This document shows, piece after piece, positions 8,772 to 16,106 of a stretch of DNA of 64,000 bases; positions within the stretch are counted from its first letter, which is position 1; each line of letters starts with the position of its first letter. The position numbers and the translations under genes were made by a program. This DNA comes from an uncultured bacterium. GTDB lineage: Bacteria; Bipolaricaulota; Bipolaricaulia; UBA7950; UBA9294. Where the stretch lies: NCBI GenBank assembly GCA_903857865.1, contig CAIOGO010000015.1:124001-188000 (forward strand), written 5' to 3'. The notes under the pieces were generated by a model. It saw only the letters and a list, made by a program, of their open reading frames with translations, ran no database searches and was not told the origin of the DNA.

Positions 8772-9565
8772 CAGGTCGGGCAGACGAAGGTTGCCGTAGT
8801 TCCCGTCTTGATCTTCTCGATCGCCGCGCCGCATGTCGGACATGGTTTCCCTTCGCGATAGCCGACGAGCAGATCGGCGGCTGCGAACCCGCCGCCCTTG
8901 CCGTCGAGGCCGACCTCGTAGAAGGCCGCTCCCTTGTCGATGCTGCGTTGCAGTTCGGTGTGGATCGCCTGATGAAGCTGCTCGACGTCCTTCTTGGACA
9001 TGGAGGGTATCGTTCGCAACGGATGGAGTCCTGCGCGGAACAGGATGTCGTGGATGTAGGCGTTGCCGATGCCGGCGAGACGGGACTGATCGAGGAGGAG
9101 CGCCTTGATCCCGCCGCGGCGCCCGGAGAGAAGCTCCTCGAACTGGGGGAGCGAGACGTCGAGCGCGTCCGGCCCAAGGCTGGCCGACATCTCGTGGTCG
9201 GTCAGCTTCCCCGGCGCAGCGTAGTGCGCATAACCGAACCACCAGAAGTTCACGGCGAGCGATTGCCCCTTGTCGAGATCGAACCGCACGCGCCACTTCG
9301 CCGGCAGTTTGCTCGTCGGTACGAGGAGGATCTCGCCTCCCATGCCGAGATTGAGGAGTAGGTGGCCGTTTGACGTCTCGACGAAGAGCCACTTGCCGCG
9401 ATGCGTCACGCCGTGGATCTTCGAGCCCACAAGGCCGCCCCTGAACTCCTCGACAGAGACGTCCAGGCACTTCGGCTGCAGGACCTCGATCCCGCGGATC
9501 GGGCGGCCCGCCAACCGTGCGTTCATCTCGCGCGCCCGACAGATGATCTCCGGCAACTCAGGCAT
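8711..9565 (-). CDS. formamidopyrimidine-DNA glycosylase/endonuclease VIII family
   Basis: This 284-residue base-excision-repair glycosylase has the catalytic N-terminus MPELPE, the beta-turn lysine in HRGKWLF, the helix-two-turn-helix segment with SRLAGIGNAYIHDILF and a C-terminal zinc finger (CPTCG ... CPTCQ). It would remove oxidised bases through the N-terminal proline and cleave the abasic site by beta,delta-elimination. The finger reads GTTATFVCP where Fpg normally has an arginine before the last Cys pair (R258 in E. coli), so phosphate contact may differ. It could be an Fpg-like or Nei-like subgroup. The start is the conserved MPE. Confidence 0.85.
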   Translation of the reverse strand: MPELPEIICRAREMNARLAGRPIRGIEVLQPKCLDVSVEEFRGGLVGSKIHGVTHRGKWLFVETSNGHLLLNLGMGGEILLVPTSKLPAKWRVRFDLDKGQSLAVNFWWFGYAHYAAPGKLTDHEMSASLGPDALDVSLPQFEELLSGRRGGIKALLLDQSRLAGIGNAYIHDILFRAGLHPLRTIPSMSKKDVEQLHQAIHTELQRSIDKGAAFYEVGLDGKGGGFAAADLLVGYREGKPCPTCGAAIEKIKTGTTATFVCPTCQPLHDASPPTKRPTRTKKT

Positions 9566-9696
9566 CGCTGCCCCCTTGGCAAATCGGGATGGGCCATCGT
9601 AACACGGCGGCGTTGCGGCTGCGTCTCACGCGGCGGTTCGTGCGAGAGGCGGTCAGCCCGGGAGGGACGAGGCGTCACAACGGCGCGCCAAGAGTC

Positions 9697-9718
9697 GCCC
9701 GGGGCTTCCGCCCCGGGC
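9697..9718. terminator. perfect hairpin between two leftward genes
   Basis: GCCCGGGGC, a TTCC loop and GCCCCGGGC form a perfect 9-bp stem. It lies 37 nt past the stop of the leftward membrane-protein gene and upstream of the glycosylase. There is no T-tract on either strand, so it is terminator-like rather than a textbook intrinsic terminator. The rest of the 189-nt gap shows nothing else. Confidence 0.45.
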
Positions 9719-9754
9719 GGCGTCGCTGGACGTATCAGCTGAGTTCGAACTTCC

Positions 9755-10129
9755 CTACTCCGGTGCTCCCTGCGGCCGCGAGGACGAACGCCAGTTGGCG
9801 ATTGTGTAGGCGACGATGACCACGCCGATCCCAAGGAATAGGGTCGGGAAGAAAGGAAGATCGACCGGAGGCATCCCGAACCACTGGCGTAGGATGAAGA
9901 TCGTGGCTCCACCAGCGGCGGCAATGGAGCCGAGGACCACAGTGAACCGGTTCACCGGGATCCTCGAAAGGCCGCGTGCCAAGTTAAGCGCCAGGAGAAT
10001 GGCGCCAATCCCGAACAGATCAGCTCCAGCGGGCAGGCCGCGAACAAGACTCGCGATCCCGAGCCAGAGAAACAGCGCGCCCCAGCCAAGGGCTTCGTAG
10101 AGCCCGCCCCGTCGTTCGATGTCCTTCAT
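9755..10129 (-). CDS. small membrane protein, four predicted TM segments
   Basis: A 124-residue hydrophobic protein with four membrane segments (about residues 12-30, 35-55, 60-78 and 90-110) joined by short charged loops. The layout resembles the LiaI/LiaF-like TM region found in envelope-stress proteins, but I cannot name the family. Start ATG 10129 has an ideal AAGGAGGAAC site. It lies directly downstream of the marR gene in the same direction, with a 17-bp palindrome between them, so it is probably a MarR target. Confidence 0.65.
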   Translation of the reverse strand: MKDIERRGGLYEALGWGALFLWLGIASLVRGLPAGADLFGIGAILLALNLARGLSRIPVNRFTVVLGSIAAAGGATIFILRQWFGMPPVDLPFFPTLFLGIGVVIVAYTIANWRSSSRPQGAPE

Positions 10130-10160
10130 CGTTCCTCCTTCGATTCCTTCGTGTTTCGTG

Positions 10161-10177
10161 ACTACAACGTTTGTAGT
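10161..10177. promoter_or_regulatory. 17-bp palindromic operator candidate
   Basis: ACTACAA, CGT and TTGTAGT form a perfect 7+3+7 inverted repeat 32 nt before the membrane-protein start and 41 nt after the marR stop. Its size and symmetry fit a winged-helix dimer such as the adjacent MarR protein. A related imperfect TTGTA-TTC-TGCAA lies over the marR -10. Confidence 0.5.
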
Positions 10178-10217
10178 GCCGAAATACATGCACAGCAGAA
10201 GCCACCTTCCGCTCACG

Positions 10218-10718
10218 CTAGGGAGTGCAGCCGGCGCACCCGCCGGCGTCAAGTGACTCGCGCAGACAGGCGTTCACCAACTCGAGCGCTCCGATCGTCG
10301 CGGCCTGCTGTGCCGCGGGGATGTCTGCGAAGGCGCCGAGAAAGCATGACGCGGTCGCTTGTTCGAGTTCGAGCCGCAAGGCTTGCCCCTTCGGAGTCAG
10401 CGCGACGCACACTGCGCGGCGGTCCTCGGGAGTGGCCTGTCGCCGGACGAGTTGCTTTCGGACAAGCTGGTCGACCATGCGTGTCGCGGTGCTAGGAGCG
10501 ACGCCGAGCGCTTCGCCGAGCGCACCCATGCCCACCTCGCCGTCCCGCGGCAAGATCATGATGGTGTAGCCCTGCGACACGGTGACGTCGAGCTCGGAGA
10601 GGCACGTCGCATCCATGCTCTCAAGCAGCCTGCCGAGCTCGCACACGAGGTCCTGGATTCGCGCGACGCGTGCCGCGGAGCTCGCACTGGGGCCTTGGGT
10701 CGACGATGTCTTTGTCAT
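10218..10718 (-). CDS. MarR family transcriptional regulator
   Basis: A 166-residue winged-helix regulator. The recognition region GALGEALGVAPSTATRMVDQL and wing QATPEDRRAVCVALTPKGQ are typical of MarR. The C-terminus is Cys-containing (GGCAGC), which could give redox or metal sensing. It likely represses its own promoter and the downstream membrane-protein gene. The ATG at 10718 is preferred over a TTG at 10727; neither has a good ribosome-binding site. Confidence 0.85.
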   Translation of the reverse strand: MTKTSSTQGPSASSAARVARIQDLVCELGRLLESMDATCLSELDVTVSQGYTIMILPRDGEVGMGALGEALGVAPSTATRMVDQLVRKQLVRRQATPEDRRAVCVALTPKGQALRLELEQATASCFLGAFADIPAAQQAATIGALELVNACLRESLDAGGCAGCTP

Positions 10719-10731
10719 GGGCAACAATTGC

Positions 10732-10761
10732 AGAATACAACAACACGTCCACCTCTGTCAA
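10732..10761 (-). promoter_or_regulatory. sigma70 promoter of marR
   Basis: On the minus strand TTGACA (10761-10756), an 18-nt spacer and TATTCT (10737-10732) sit 13 nt before the marR ATG. TTGTATTCTGCAA, an imperfect inverted repeat resembling half of the downstream operator, overlaps the -10, consistent with autoregulation. Confidence 0.6.
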
Positions 10762-10828
10762 GCTCTAGTCGTGGGCCGGGTGCTGCAGACGACAAGACAC
10801 TGTCGGAGGCCACGCGCGTCGCGTCTTG

Positions 10829-11632
10829 CTAGGTCGGACCGTCGTTCACCGAAGTCCGTGGATCCTGGCGATAGTAGCGGGCGAGTTCGTCGAACAAGGC
10901 GGGCAGGTGCTGCTGCATGTGATGCGGACACTGGAAGAAGCACTCGGTGGCGACGGCGAAGAACTCGGCCGGGCTCGTTGCGGCGTAGGGATCGAGGTCG
11001 GTCGGCAGTTCGTCGCGCAGGCGGCCGCGCAGCGTGGCGTACTCGTCTCCCAGCACACGCGACCACGCGCTGTACATCGAGCGCAGAGGAAGAAGCGGAG
11101 CGCCGTCGAAGCCGCCGGACTCTGCGTCGAGTTGGTGCGCGAACTCGTGGAACACCACGTTGCGGCAGCTGTCGGGATCGCCGGCTCCGCGAAGCGCGGC
11201 GTCCCAAGACAGGACGAGCGCGCCTCGCGCTCCCGTCTCGCCGAGACGAACCTGGCGACCCTCGCTGACCAGACCGATCTCGTTGCGCGCGGCGTGGCGC
11301 GCGACATACTCGGACGGATAGACGATGATCGAGATGAGCCCTGGGTAGACGTCGGTCTCGCGGTGGAGAAGGAGGAGACACGCCTGGGCGGCGATCGTTA
11401 CGCGGATCTCGTCCGAGATGTTGAGCCCCGCCGCGCCCTCGAAGCGCTTCTCGGCGAGGAAGACCTGGATGTGTCCCTTGAGTTCGTCTTGGTCGGCCGC
11501 GCCCAGCTTCGCGAACCGTGGGGAGGTGCGGAGAAGGATGTCCAACCACTCTCGCGAGAAGGGACGTCTCCGGATCCGCTCTCGCCGCCACGTCTTCCAT
11601 GCGCCAGCCATGCGGGAAAGGTAGCGGAACAC
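10829..11632 (-). CDS. mtfA: MtfA-like zinc peptidase
   Basis: This 267-residue protein has the gluzincin motif HEFAHQLD and, about 70 residues later, SPAEFFAVATECFF, which supplies the third zinc ligand. Both are diagnostic of MtfA (formerly YeeI). E. coli MtfA is a cytoplasmic aminopeptidase that binds the glucose repressor Mlc; no Mlc or PTS genes are visible here, so only the peptidase role is supported. Start GTG 11632 or ATG 11611 both have weak sites. It is followed on the same strand by nothing obviously related. Confidence 0.8.
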   Translation of the reverse strand: MFRYLSRMAGAWKTWRRERIRRRPFSREWLDILLRTSPRFAKLGAADQDELKGHIQVFLAEKRFEGAAGLNISDEIRVTIAAQACLLLLHRETDVYPGLISIIVYPSEYVARHAARNEIGLVSEGRQVRLGETGARGALVLSWDAALRGAGDPDSCRNVVFHEFAHQLDAESGGFDGAPLLPLRSMYSAWSRVLGDEYATLRGRLRDELPTDLDPYAATSPAEFFAVATECFFQCPHHMQQHLPALFDELARYYRQDPRTSVNDGPT

Positions 11633-11673
11633 AGCGGCCCCGCCAAGCGCGTCTGCAAACCAAGAGCGGGCTG

Positions 11674-12264
11674 CTAGGCGCCGGCCAGACGAGCTGCAAG
11701 CGCGCGACCGGACTCGTAGCCGGTTCCGATCCGCTTGCCGACTCCGTAGTAGCCGTTGTCGAGCGCGTACAGAATGGGGTGCAACTCGGTCAGCGGGGCG
11801 ACGCTCGGCTTGTCGTCTTCCGTCGTGACGAAGCGCTCGTCGACGTGCGTTTGGACCACGTCGGCAATGAAGATGCGGCGGTGCTCTACTTCAGTGACCG
11901 AGCGGACGCGGCACTCGAGATTGATAGGGCAGTCGACGGCCAGCGGCGCGCCCGTCAACTCGCCCGGCACGGACGGGAGGAGGGCCGCCTTGTCGTGGTC
12001 TTTGCCGGAGAGGATTCCGAAGCAGTCGACGAGTGGCAGCATCGACTCCGTAGGAACGTTGATGCTGAACGCGCCGCGCGCGAGGACGCCCCGCGTCGTG
12101 TGGTGCGCGGCGCTGAGCGAGACGACGACCAGCGCCGGACGAAGGCCGAGCACCGCGCAGTCGCCAACGGTGGCGAAATTGGGGCGGCCGTCGACGTCGG
12201 CGCCGACCAGCACGATGGGAATCGGGACGAGGTAGGGAATGGGGCCAATCGTCACCTTGTTCAC
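11674..12264 (-). CDS. flavin reductase family (FMN-binding split barrel) protein
   Basis: A 196-residue protein of the flavin-reductase-like split-barrel family: it opens with IGPIPYLVPIPIVLVG, followed by NFATVGDCAVLGLRPALVVVSL and the conserved FSINVPTE. These proteins bind FMN and reduce flavin or act as flavoproteins of unknown substrate. GTG 12264 is chosen because AGAGGT lies 5 nt upstream; an ATG at 12300 has none. It is divergent from glnS. A second, less similar flavin reductase occurs at 59313. Confidence 0.75.
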   Translation of the reverse strand: MNKVTIGPIPYLVPIPIVLVGADVDGRPNFATVGDCAVLGLRPALVVVSLSAAHHTTRGVLARGAFSINVPTESMLPLVDCFGILSGKDHDKAALLPSVPGELTGAPLAVDCPINLECRVRSVTEVEHRRIFIADVVQTHVDERFVTTEDDKPSVAPLTELHPILYALDNGYYGVGKRIGTGYESGRALAARLAGA

Positions 12265-12422
12265 TCGGCACCTCTCTATGTCAAAGCACGCGGAGCGCAT
12301 CGTCGTTCGTCTCCGTCTCTTCTTCGTCGCGTCCTAGGCATCGACGGGATCGCGCGGTAGACTCTCGCCCTGTGCCCATCCGAAGCGACGGGCAAGCATC
12401 CATCGATCAGGAGGTCGGTGCC

Positions 12423-12434
12423 ATGGGGCAGTAG
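12423..12434 (+). promoter_or_regulatory. three-codon upstream ORF (Met-Gly-Gln-stop) before glnS
   Basis: An ideal AGGAGG site (12410-12415) leads to ATG GGG CAG TAG, out of frame with glnS, which begins at GTG 12452, 17 nt further on. GlnRS itself has only a weak AGAAGG site. The only non-initiator residues are Gly and Gln, the latter being the product of the downstream enzyme. A possible -10 (TAGACT) lies at 12358-12363. It may be a regulatory leader or chance. Confidence 0.35.
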
Positions 12435-12451
12435 AAGGCAGTCGCGACAGT

Positions 12452-14143
12452 GTGAGTTCGGACTTCATCCGCGAGATGATCGCTGCGGACGTTGCGGTTG
12501 GGAAGAACGGCGGCCGAGTGCACACGCGTTTCCCGCCGGAGCCGAACGGATACATCCACATCGGCCATGCGAAGGCGTTCCTGTTGAGTTATGGCGTCGC
12601 CCAGGAGCATGGGGGTCGGTTCAACCTTCGGTTCGACGACACGAACCCAACGAAGGAGGAACAGGAATTCGTCGACGGGATCATCGAGGACATGCGATGG
12701 CTCGGCGTCGATTGGGAGGATCGCCTTTTCTTCGCTTCCGACTACTTCGAGCAGCTCTATGAATGGGCCGAGGTTCTGATCCGCGCGGGGAAGGCCTACG
12801 TCTGCGATCTCTCGGCGGACGAGATCAGCGCGTACCGCGGGACGGCGGTCGAGCGAGGCGGCCAGGTCGTGACGCCTCCAGGCATGGACAGCCCGTATCG
12901 CAAGCGGCCGGTCGCCGAGAGCCTTGACCTCTTCCGCCGCATGCGCGAGGGTGAGTTCCCAGACGGCTCGCGGACGTTGCGCGCGAAGATCGACATGGCG
13001 CATCCGAACTTGAACATGCGTGACCCGGTGATGTACCGGATTCTCCGCGCGACCCATCATCGGAGCGGCGACGCGTGGTGCATCTACCCGACCTACGACT
13101 GGACCCATGGTCAGTCCGACGCGATCGAAGGGATCACGCACTCCCTGTGCGATCTCTCGTTCGAGAACCATCGACCTCTCTACGATTGGTTCCTCGACAA
13201 CCTTCCGGTGCCGTATCGGCCACGCCAGATCGAATTCAGTCGCCTCAACATCACGCACATGGTGATGAGTAAGCGGAAGCTGCGCCGACTCGTCGAGGAA
13301 GGTCACGTGCGCGGATGGGACGATCCGCGGATGCCGACTCTGCGAGGGCTACGGCGGCGGGGCTACACGCCGGAAGCGCTGCGGGCGTTCGTCCGAGGCG
13401 TTGGGGTGACGAAGTCCGAAGGCATGGTCGATCTTGCGTACCTCGAGCACTGTCTACGCCAGGACCAGAATGTGCGAGCGCCTCGGGTCATGGCCGTCCT
13501 CGATCCGGTTCGTGTCGTCATCACCAACTACCCCGAGGGCGAGGTGGAGTGGCTCGATGCGGTGAACAACCCGGAGGACCCTGCGGCCGGAACGCGCGTG
13601 GTTCCCTTCTCGCGGGAGCTGTGGATCGAGCGGGAGGACTTCATGGAAGACCCACCGAGCAAGTTCTTCCGCCTGGCTCCTGGACGCGAAGTGCGATTGC
13701 GCTACGCGTACTACGTTCGCTGTGAGGGCGTGGTGAAGGATGCGAATGGCGATGTGGTCGAAGTTCACTGCACGTACGATTCGGCGACTCGAGGCGGAGA
13801 CGCGGCGGACGGGCGCAAGGTGAAGGCCACGCTGCACTGGGTGTCCGCGCCGCATGCGCTGGACGCCGAAGCCCGCCTCTACGACGTCCTGTTCAGACGC
13901 GAGCGGCCGGAGGCGGTCGACGAAGGCGACGATTGGCTGTCGGGGCTCAATCCAGACTCGCTCGTGACGGCAGCTGGATGCAAGCTCGAGCCATCGCTTG
14001 CCGCGGCCAACCCGGGCGAGCGTTTCCAGTTCGAGCGGAAGGGGTACTTTGCCTGCGACCCGGACTCGAGGCTCGGGCGGCTCGTGTTCAATCGGACGGC
14101 AACTCTCCGCGATACCTGGGCCAAGGTTCGGGCGGGTGAGTAG
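12452..14143 (+). CDS. glnS: glutaminyl-tRNA synthetase
   Basis: This 563-residue class I synthetase charges tRNA-Gln directly. The HIGH motif lies in [15 protein letters not shown] (36-39), the KMSKS-equivalent is VMSKRKL (about 271-277), and [15 protein letters not shown] and [11 protein letters not shown] are GlnRS hallmarks distinguishing it from GluRS. The C-terminal part (residues about 340-560) carries the two anticodon-binding beta-barrels. Length matches E. coli GlnRS (554). A real GlnRS implies the genome may not rely only on the GatCAB amidation route. The start is GTG, giving [10 protein letters not shown], which aligns with the usual NFIR(Q/E)II start. Confidence 0.95.
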   Translation: MSSDFIREMIAADVAVGKNGGRVHTRFPPEPNGYIHIGHAKAFLLSYGVAQEHGGRFNLRFDDTNPTKEEQEFVDGIIEDMRWLGVDWEDRLFFASDYFEQLYEWAEVLIRAGKAYVCDLSADEISAYRGTAVERGGQVVTPPGMDSPYRKRPVAESLDLFRRMREGEFPDGSRTLRAKIDMAHPNLNMRDPVMYRILRATHHRSGDAWCIYPTYDWTHGQSDAIEGITHSLCDLSFENHRPLYDWFLDNLPVPYRPRQIEFSRLNITHMVMSKRKLRRLVEEGHVRGWDDPRMPTLRGLRRRGYTPEALRAFVRGVGVTKSEGMVDLAYLEHCLRQDQNVRAPRVMAVLDPVRVVITNYPEGEVEWLDAVNNPEDPAAGTRVVPFSRELWIEREDFMEDPPSKFFRLAPGREVRLRYAYYVRCEGVVKDANGDVVEVHCTYDSATRGGDAADGRKVKATLHWVSAPHALDAEARLYDVLFRRERPEAVDEGDDWLSGLNPDSLVTAAGCKLEPSLAAANPGERFQFERKGYFACDPDSRLGRLVFNRTATLRDTWAKVRAGE

Positions 14144-14162
14144 AAGGGACGCGACAGTCTGT

Positions 14163-14186
14163 GGGGGCCGCGCTCGCGTGGCCCCT
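14163..14186 (+). terminator. terminator-like hairpin after glnS
   Basis: A stem of about 9 bp with one G-T pair (GGGGCCGCG against CGTGGCCCC) lies 20 nt after the glnS stop. No clear T-run follows. The rest of the 175-nt gap to the next start shows nothing recognisable beyond the ribosome-binding site at 14302-14309. Confidence 0.4.
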
Positions 14187-14318
14187 CGAGGACTCGATGC
14201 GCGCGGCCTCGGCGGGCGCCGAGTTGGCGACCAGGACGCCGACCGACGTTGACCGGGTTCACCGGCGCGTGCCGCGTTCGGTCATCCGCCCGGAGCTTCT
14301 CGAGGAGGGCAAGTCACA

Positions 14319-14882
14319 TTGACGATGCACGGGATTCTGTCGGATCGGGAGATTGCGACCCTATGCGAGATGGAGCATCCCATGCTTTCGCCATTTGTCT
14401 CCCGGCAAGAGGGGAAGCCTTCGTATGGATTGGGCAGCTTCGGATACGACCTGCAACTGGGGCGGCGCATCCTCGTTCCGCTCGGAGGCGTGGACGTCGT
14501 ACTTGATCCGGTCCAGTTCCCGAAGGGGTACTTCCGTACCCTGGACGTGGAGGGCACCTTTGACCTGCCTCCGAACTCCCAGGTTCTCGCCGAGTCCGTC
14601 GAGCGATTCCAGATGCCGGATGACGTGTGCGGCGTCTGCTGGGGCAAGAGTTCGTATGCCCGCTGCGGTCTGCTCGTCAACGTGACGCCCATCGAGCCGG
14701 GGTGGCGCGGCATCCTGACGATCGCGCTCGCCAACGTCTCGCCGCATCCGATCCGGCTCCACATCGGCCAGGGCATCGCTCAAGTCGTCTTCTTCCGCGG
14801 AGCGCGTCCCCGGCGCACCTACGGGGAGAAAGAGGCGGGCGGCGGCTACCAAGACCAGCCCGGGGTCATGCTGCCTCGATAG
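14319..14882 (+). CDS. dcd: dCTP deaminase
   Basis: This 187-residue enzyme converts dCTP to dUTP for thymidylate synthesis. It carries the diagnostic KSSYARCGLLVNVTPIEPGW, with the basic/Ser substrate loop at 110-115 and catalytic Glu126, and the C-terminal QGIAQVVFFRGARPRRTY that closes over the nucleotide. Length is typical (about 190). A bifunctional dCTP deaminase/dUTPase is possible; I cannot tell from motifs. TTG 14319 is chosen because GAGGAGGG lies 9 nt upstream; ATG 14325 is the alternative. Confidence 0.9.
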   Translation: MTMHGILSDREIATLCEMEHPMLSPFVSRQEGKPSYGLGSFGYDLQLGRRILVPLGGVDVVLDPVQFPKGYFRTLDVEGTFDLPPNSQVLAESVERFQMPDDVCGVCWGKSSYARCGLLVNVTPIEPGWRGILTIALANVSPHPIRLHIGQGIAQVVFFRGARPRRTYGEKEAGGGYQDQPGVMLPR

Positions 14883-14961
14883 TGACGGGACTCACGCCGG
14901 CGCTGGCGGGCGCGGATCTTGAGGCACGCGCGCGTTGCGAGCAAGGGCAGCGAGCGGGTCG

Positions 14962-14967
14962 TATACT
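14962..14967 (+). promoter_or_regulatory. -10 element upstream of the PDZ-protein gene
   Basis: TATACT lies 62 nt upstream of the ATG at 15030. The nearest -35-like TTGCGA is 21 nt away, too far to be convincing. The leader then has a normal AGAAGGGGG ribosome-binding site. Confidence 0.3.
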
Positions 14968-15029
14968 CTGGCGTCTTGTTCGCACGCTCTTCAGGTCTGT
15001 CCGTGAGTACGGACGGAGAAGGGGGAACC

Positions 15030-16019
15030 ATGCCTCGCCACAAGCTGATCGTGGCCCTCGCCGTGGGGCTCTTTGTCTTCTCGTCTTTCCTCGGGTGCGC
15101 GGCGGGAATGAGCACTCGCTACCTGGACGTCGGCATCGAAGTCTTTCACTCTCTCGGCTTTCTTGGGATGGGATGGTACGAGCCGCTCGACGTGCGCTTC
15201 CTCTCGATGGACATCGAGAAGCTGTCCGCGGACGACGCGGCGAGCGTGACCCGCGCGACCGCTGGGTGTGTTGGGACGGCTTCGATTCCTGCCGAGTGCG
15301 TCGCGCTGTCTGGGGTGGACTACGTCTTCGCGCGCCGATTCACGGCGGAGCCGGTTCTTGGCGCGGCGTATCGTGTCGTGTTGACGAACAAGACCGACGC
15401 GCCGCTCGGGGTGGTCCTCGTGATCGACGGGTTGAACACCAACGGTGGGCTGGCTGCCCTGGGGACGGCCGAGGATCGCAAGTGGGTTCTGTCGCCGCGT
15501 CAGACGGTGCGGATCTCGGGGTGGCAGGTGAGTACGGACGAAGCGCTCGCGTTCCGCTTCGAGACGCCCAGCCACTCTCAGGCTGCGGATGCAGCGGAAC
15601 GAGGGACGATCCGCGCCGACGTGTACCTGCCAGACGCCGTGTCGGCAGCCTCGTCTCGCGGCACCGGCGCCGGGAGCGTGATCGGCCAGCCGACCGTTCT
15701 CGTCCCGTTCGCCTCGGTGACGAGTCTTCCGCTTGACATCGTCGACGTCAACTACGCGCGGACGTCGGTCTCGCTCGGCATCCTGTGCGGTGAAACCGGG
15801 GGAGTCGGCGTTCGCATCACCCAGGTCGTCGTAGGGACGGTTGCCGAGCTGCGAGGTCTGCGGGCGGGAGACGTGATCACCTACATCAACGCTGTGCCGG
15901 TGAACACGTGCGCGGAGCTGGCGGCCTACCTTGCAACGAGGAAGCCGGGCGACCGCGTCGTGGTCAAGGTGCACCGCGAGGATCGCGACTTCCTCCTGAC
16001 GCTGGAGATCGAGGAGTAG
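15030..16019 (+). CDS. exported PDZ-domain protein
   Basis: A 329-residue protein with an N-terminal signal segment (residues about 5-24) ending FSSFLGC, a marginal lipobox. Middle residues 25-250 are beta-rich and unlike anything I recognise. The C-terminal 85 residues form a PDZ domain: GVGVRITQVVVGTVAELRG, LRAGDVITYINAVPV and a closing VKVHRE strand. No protease catalytic motif is present, so it is likely an adaptor or sensor of peptide C-termini outside the membrane. AGAAGGGGG supports ATG 15030. It converges with the giant caspase gene. Confidence 0.7.
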   Translation: MPRHKLIVALAVGLFVFSSFLGCAAGMSTRYLDVGIEVFHSLGFLGMGWYEPLDVRFLSMDIEKLSADDAASVTRATAGCVGTASIPAECVALSGVDYVFARRFTAEPVLGAAYRVVLTNKTDAPLGVVLVIDGLNTNGGLAALGTAEDRKWVLSPRQTVRISGWQVSTDEALAFRFETPSHSQAADAAERGTIRADVYLPDAVSAASSRGTGAGSVIGQPTVLVPFASVTSLPLDIVDVNYARTSVSLGILCGETGGVGVRITQVVVGTVAELRGLRAGDVITYINAVPVNTCAELAAYLATRKPGDRVVVKVHREDRDFLLTLEIEE

Positions 16020-16026
16020 GTGGCCA

Positions 16027-16050
16027 TCATGCTCCGCTACCGGAGCATGA
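16027..16050. terminator. bidirectional hairpin between convergent genes
   Basis: TCATGCTCCG, a CTAC loop and CGGAGCATGA form a perfect 10-bp stem 7 nt after the PDZ gene stop. The caspase gene ends 57 nt further on the other strand. No T-tract, but the position suits termination from either side. Confidence 0.45.
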
Positions 16051-16106
16051 CGGCTAGGGGCGAGCGTGTCAGAGAGGTTGGCTCGCCTGGCGGCTCACGG
16101 AGCCGG

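Noticed and set aside
9730-9760. GAGTTCGAACTTC, resembling a tRNA T-arm
   Set aside because: No matching acceptor stem, anticodon arm or D-arm can be built around it, and it runs into the end of a coding gene.
14144-14318. Small coding frames in the glnS-dcd gap
   Set aside because: They lack ribosome-binding sites and family resemblance; only a hairpin and the dcd ribosome-binding site are supportable.
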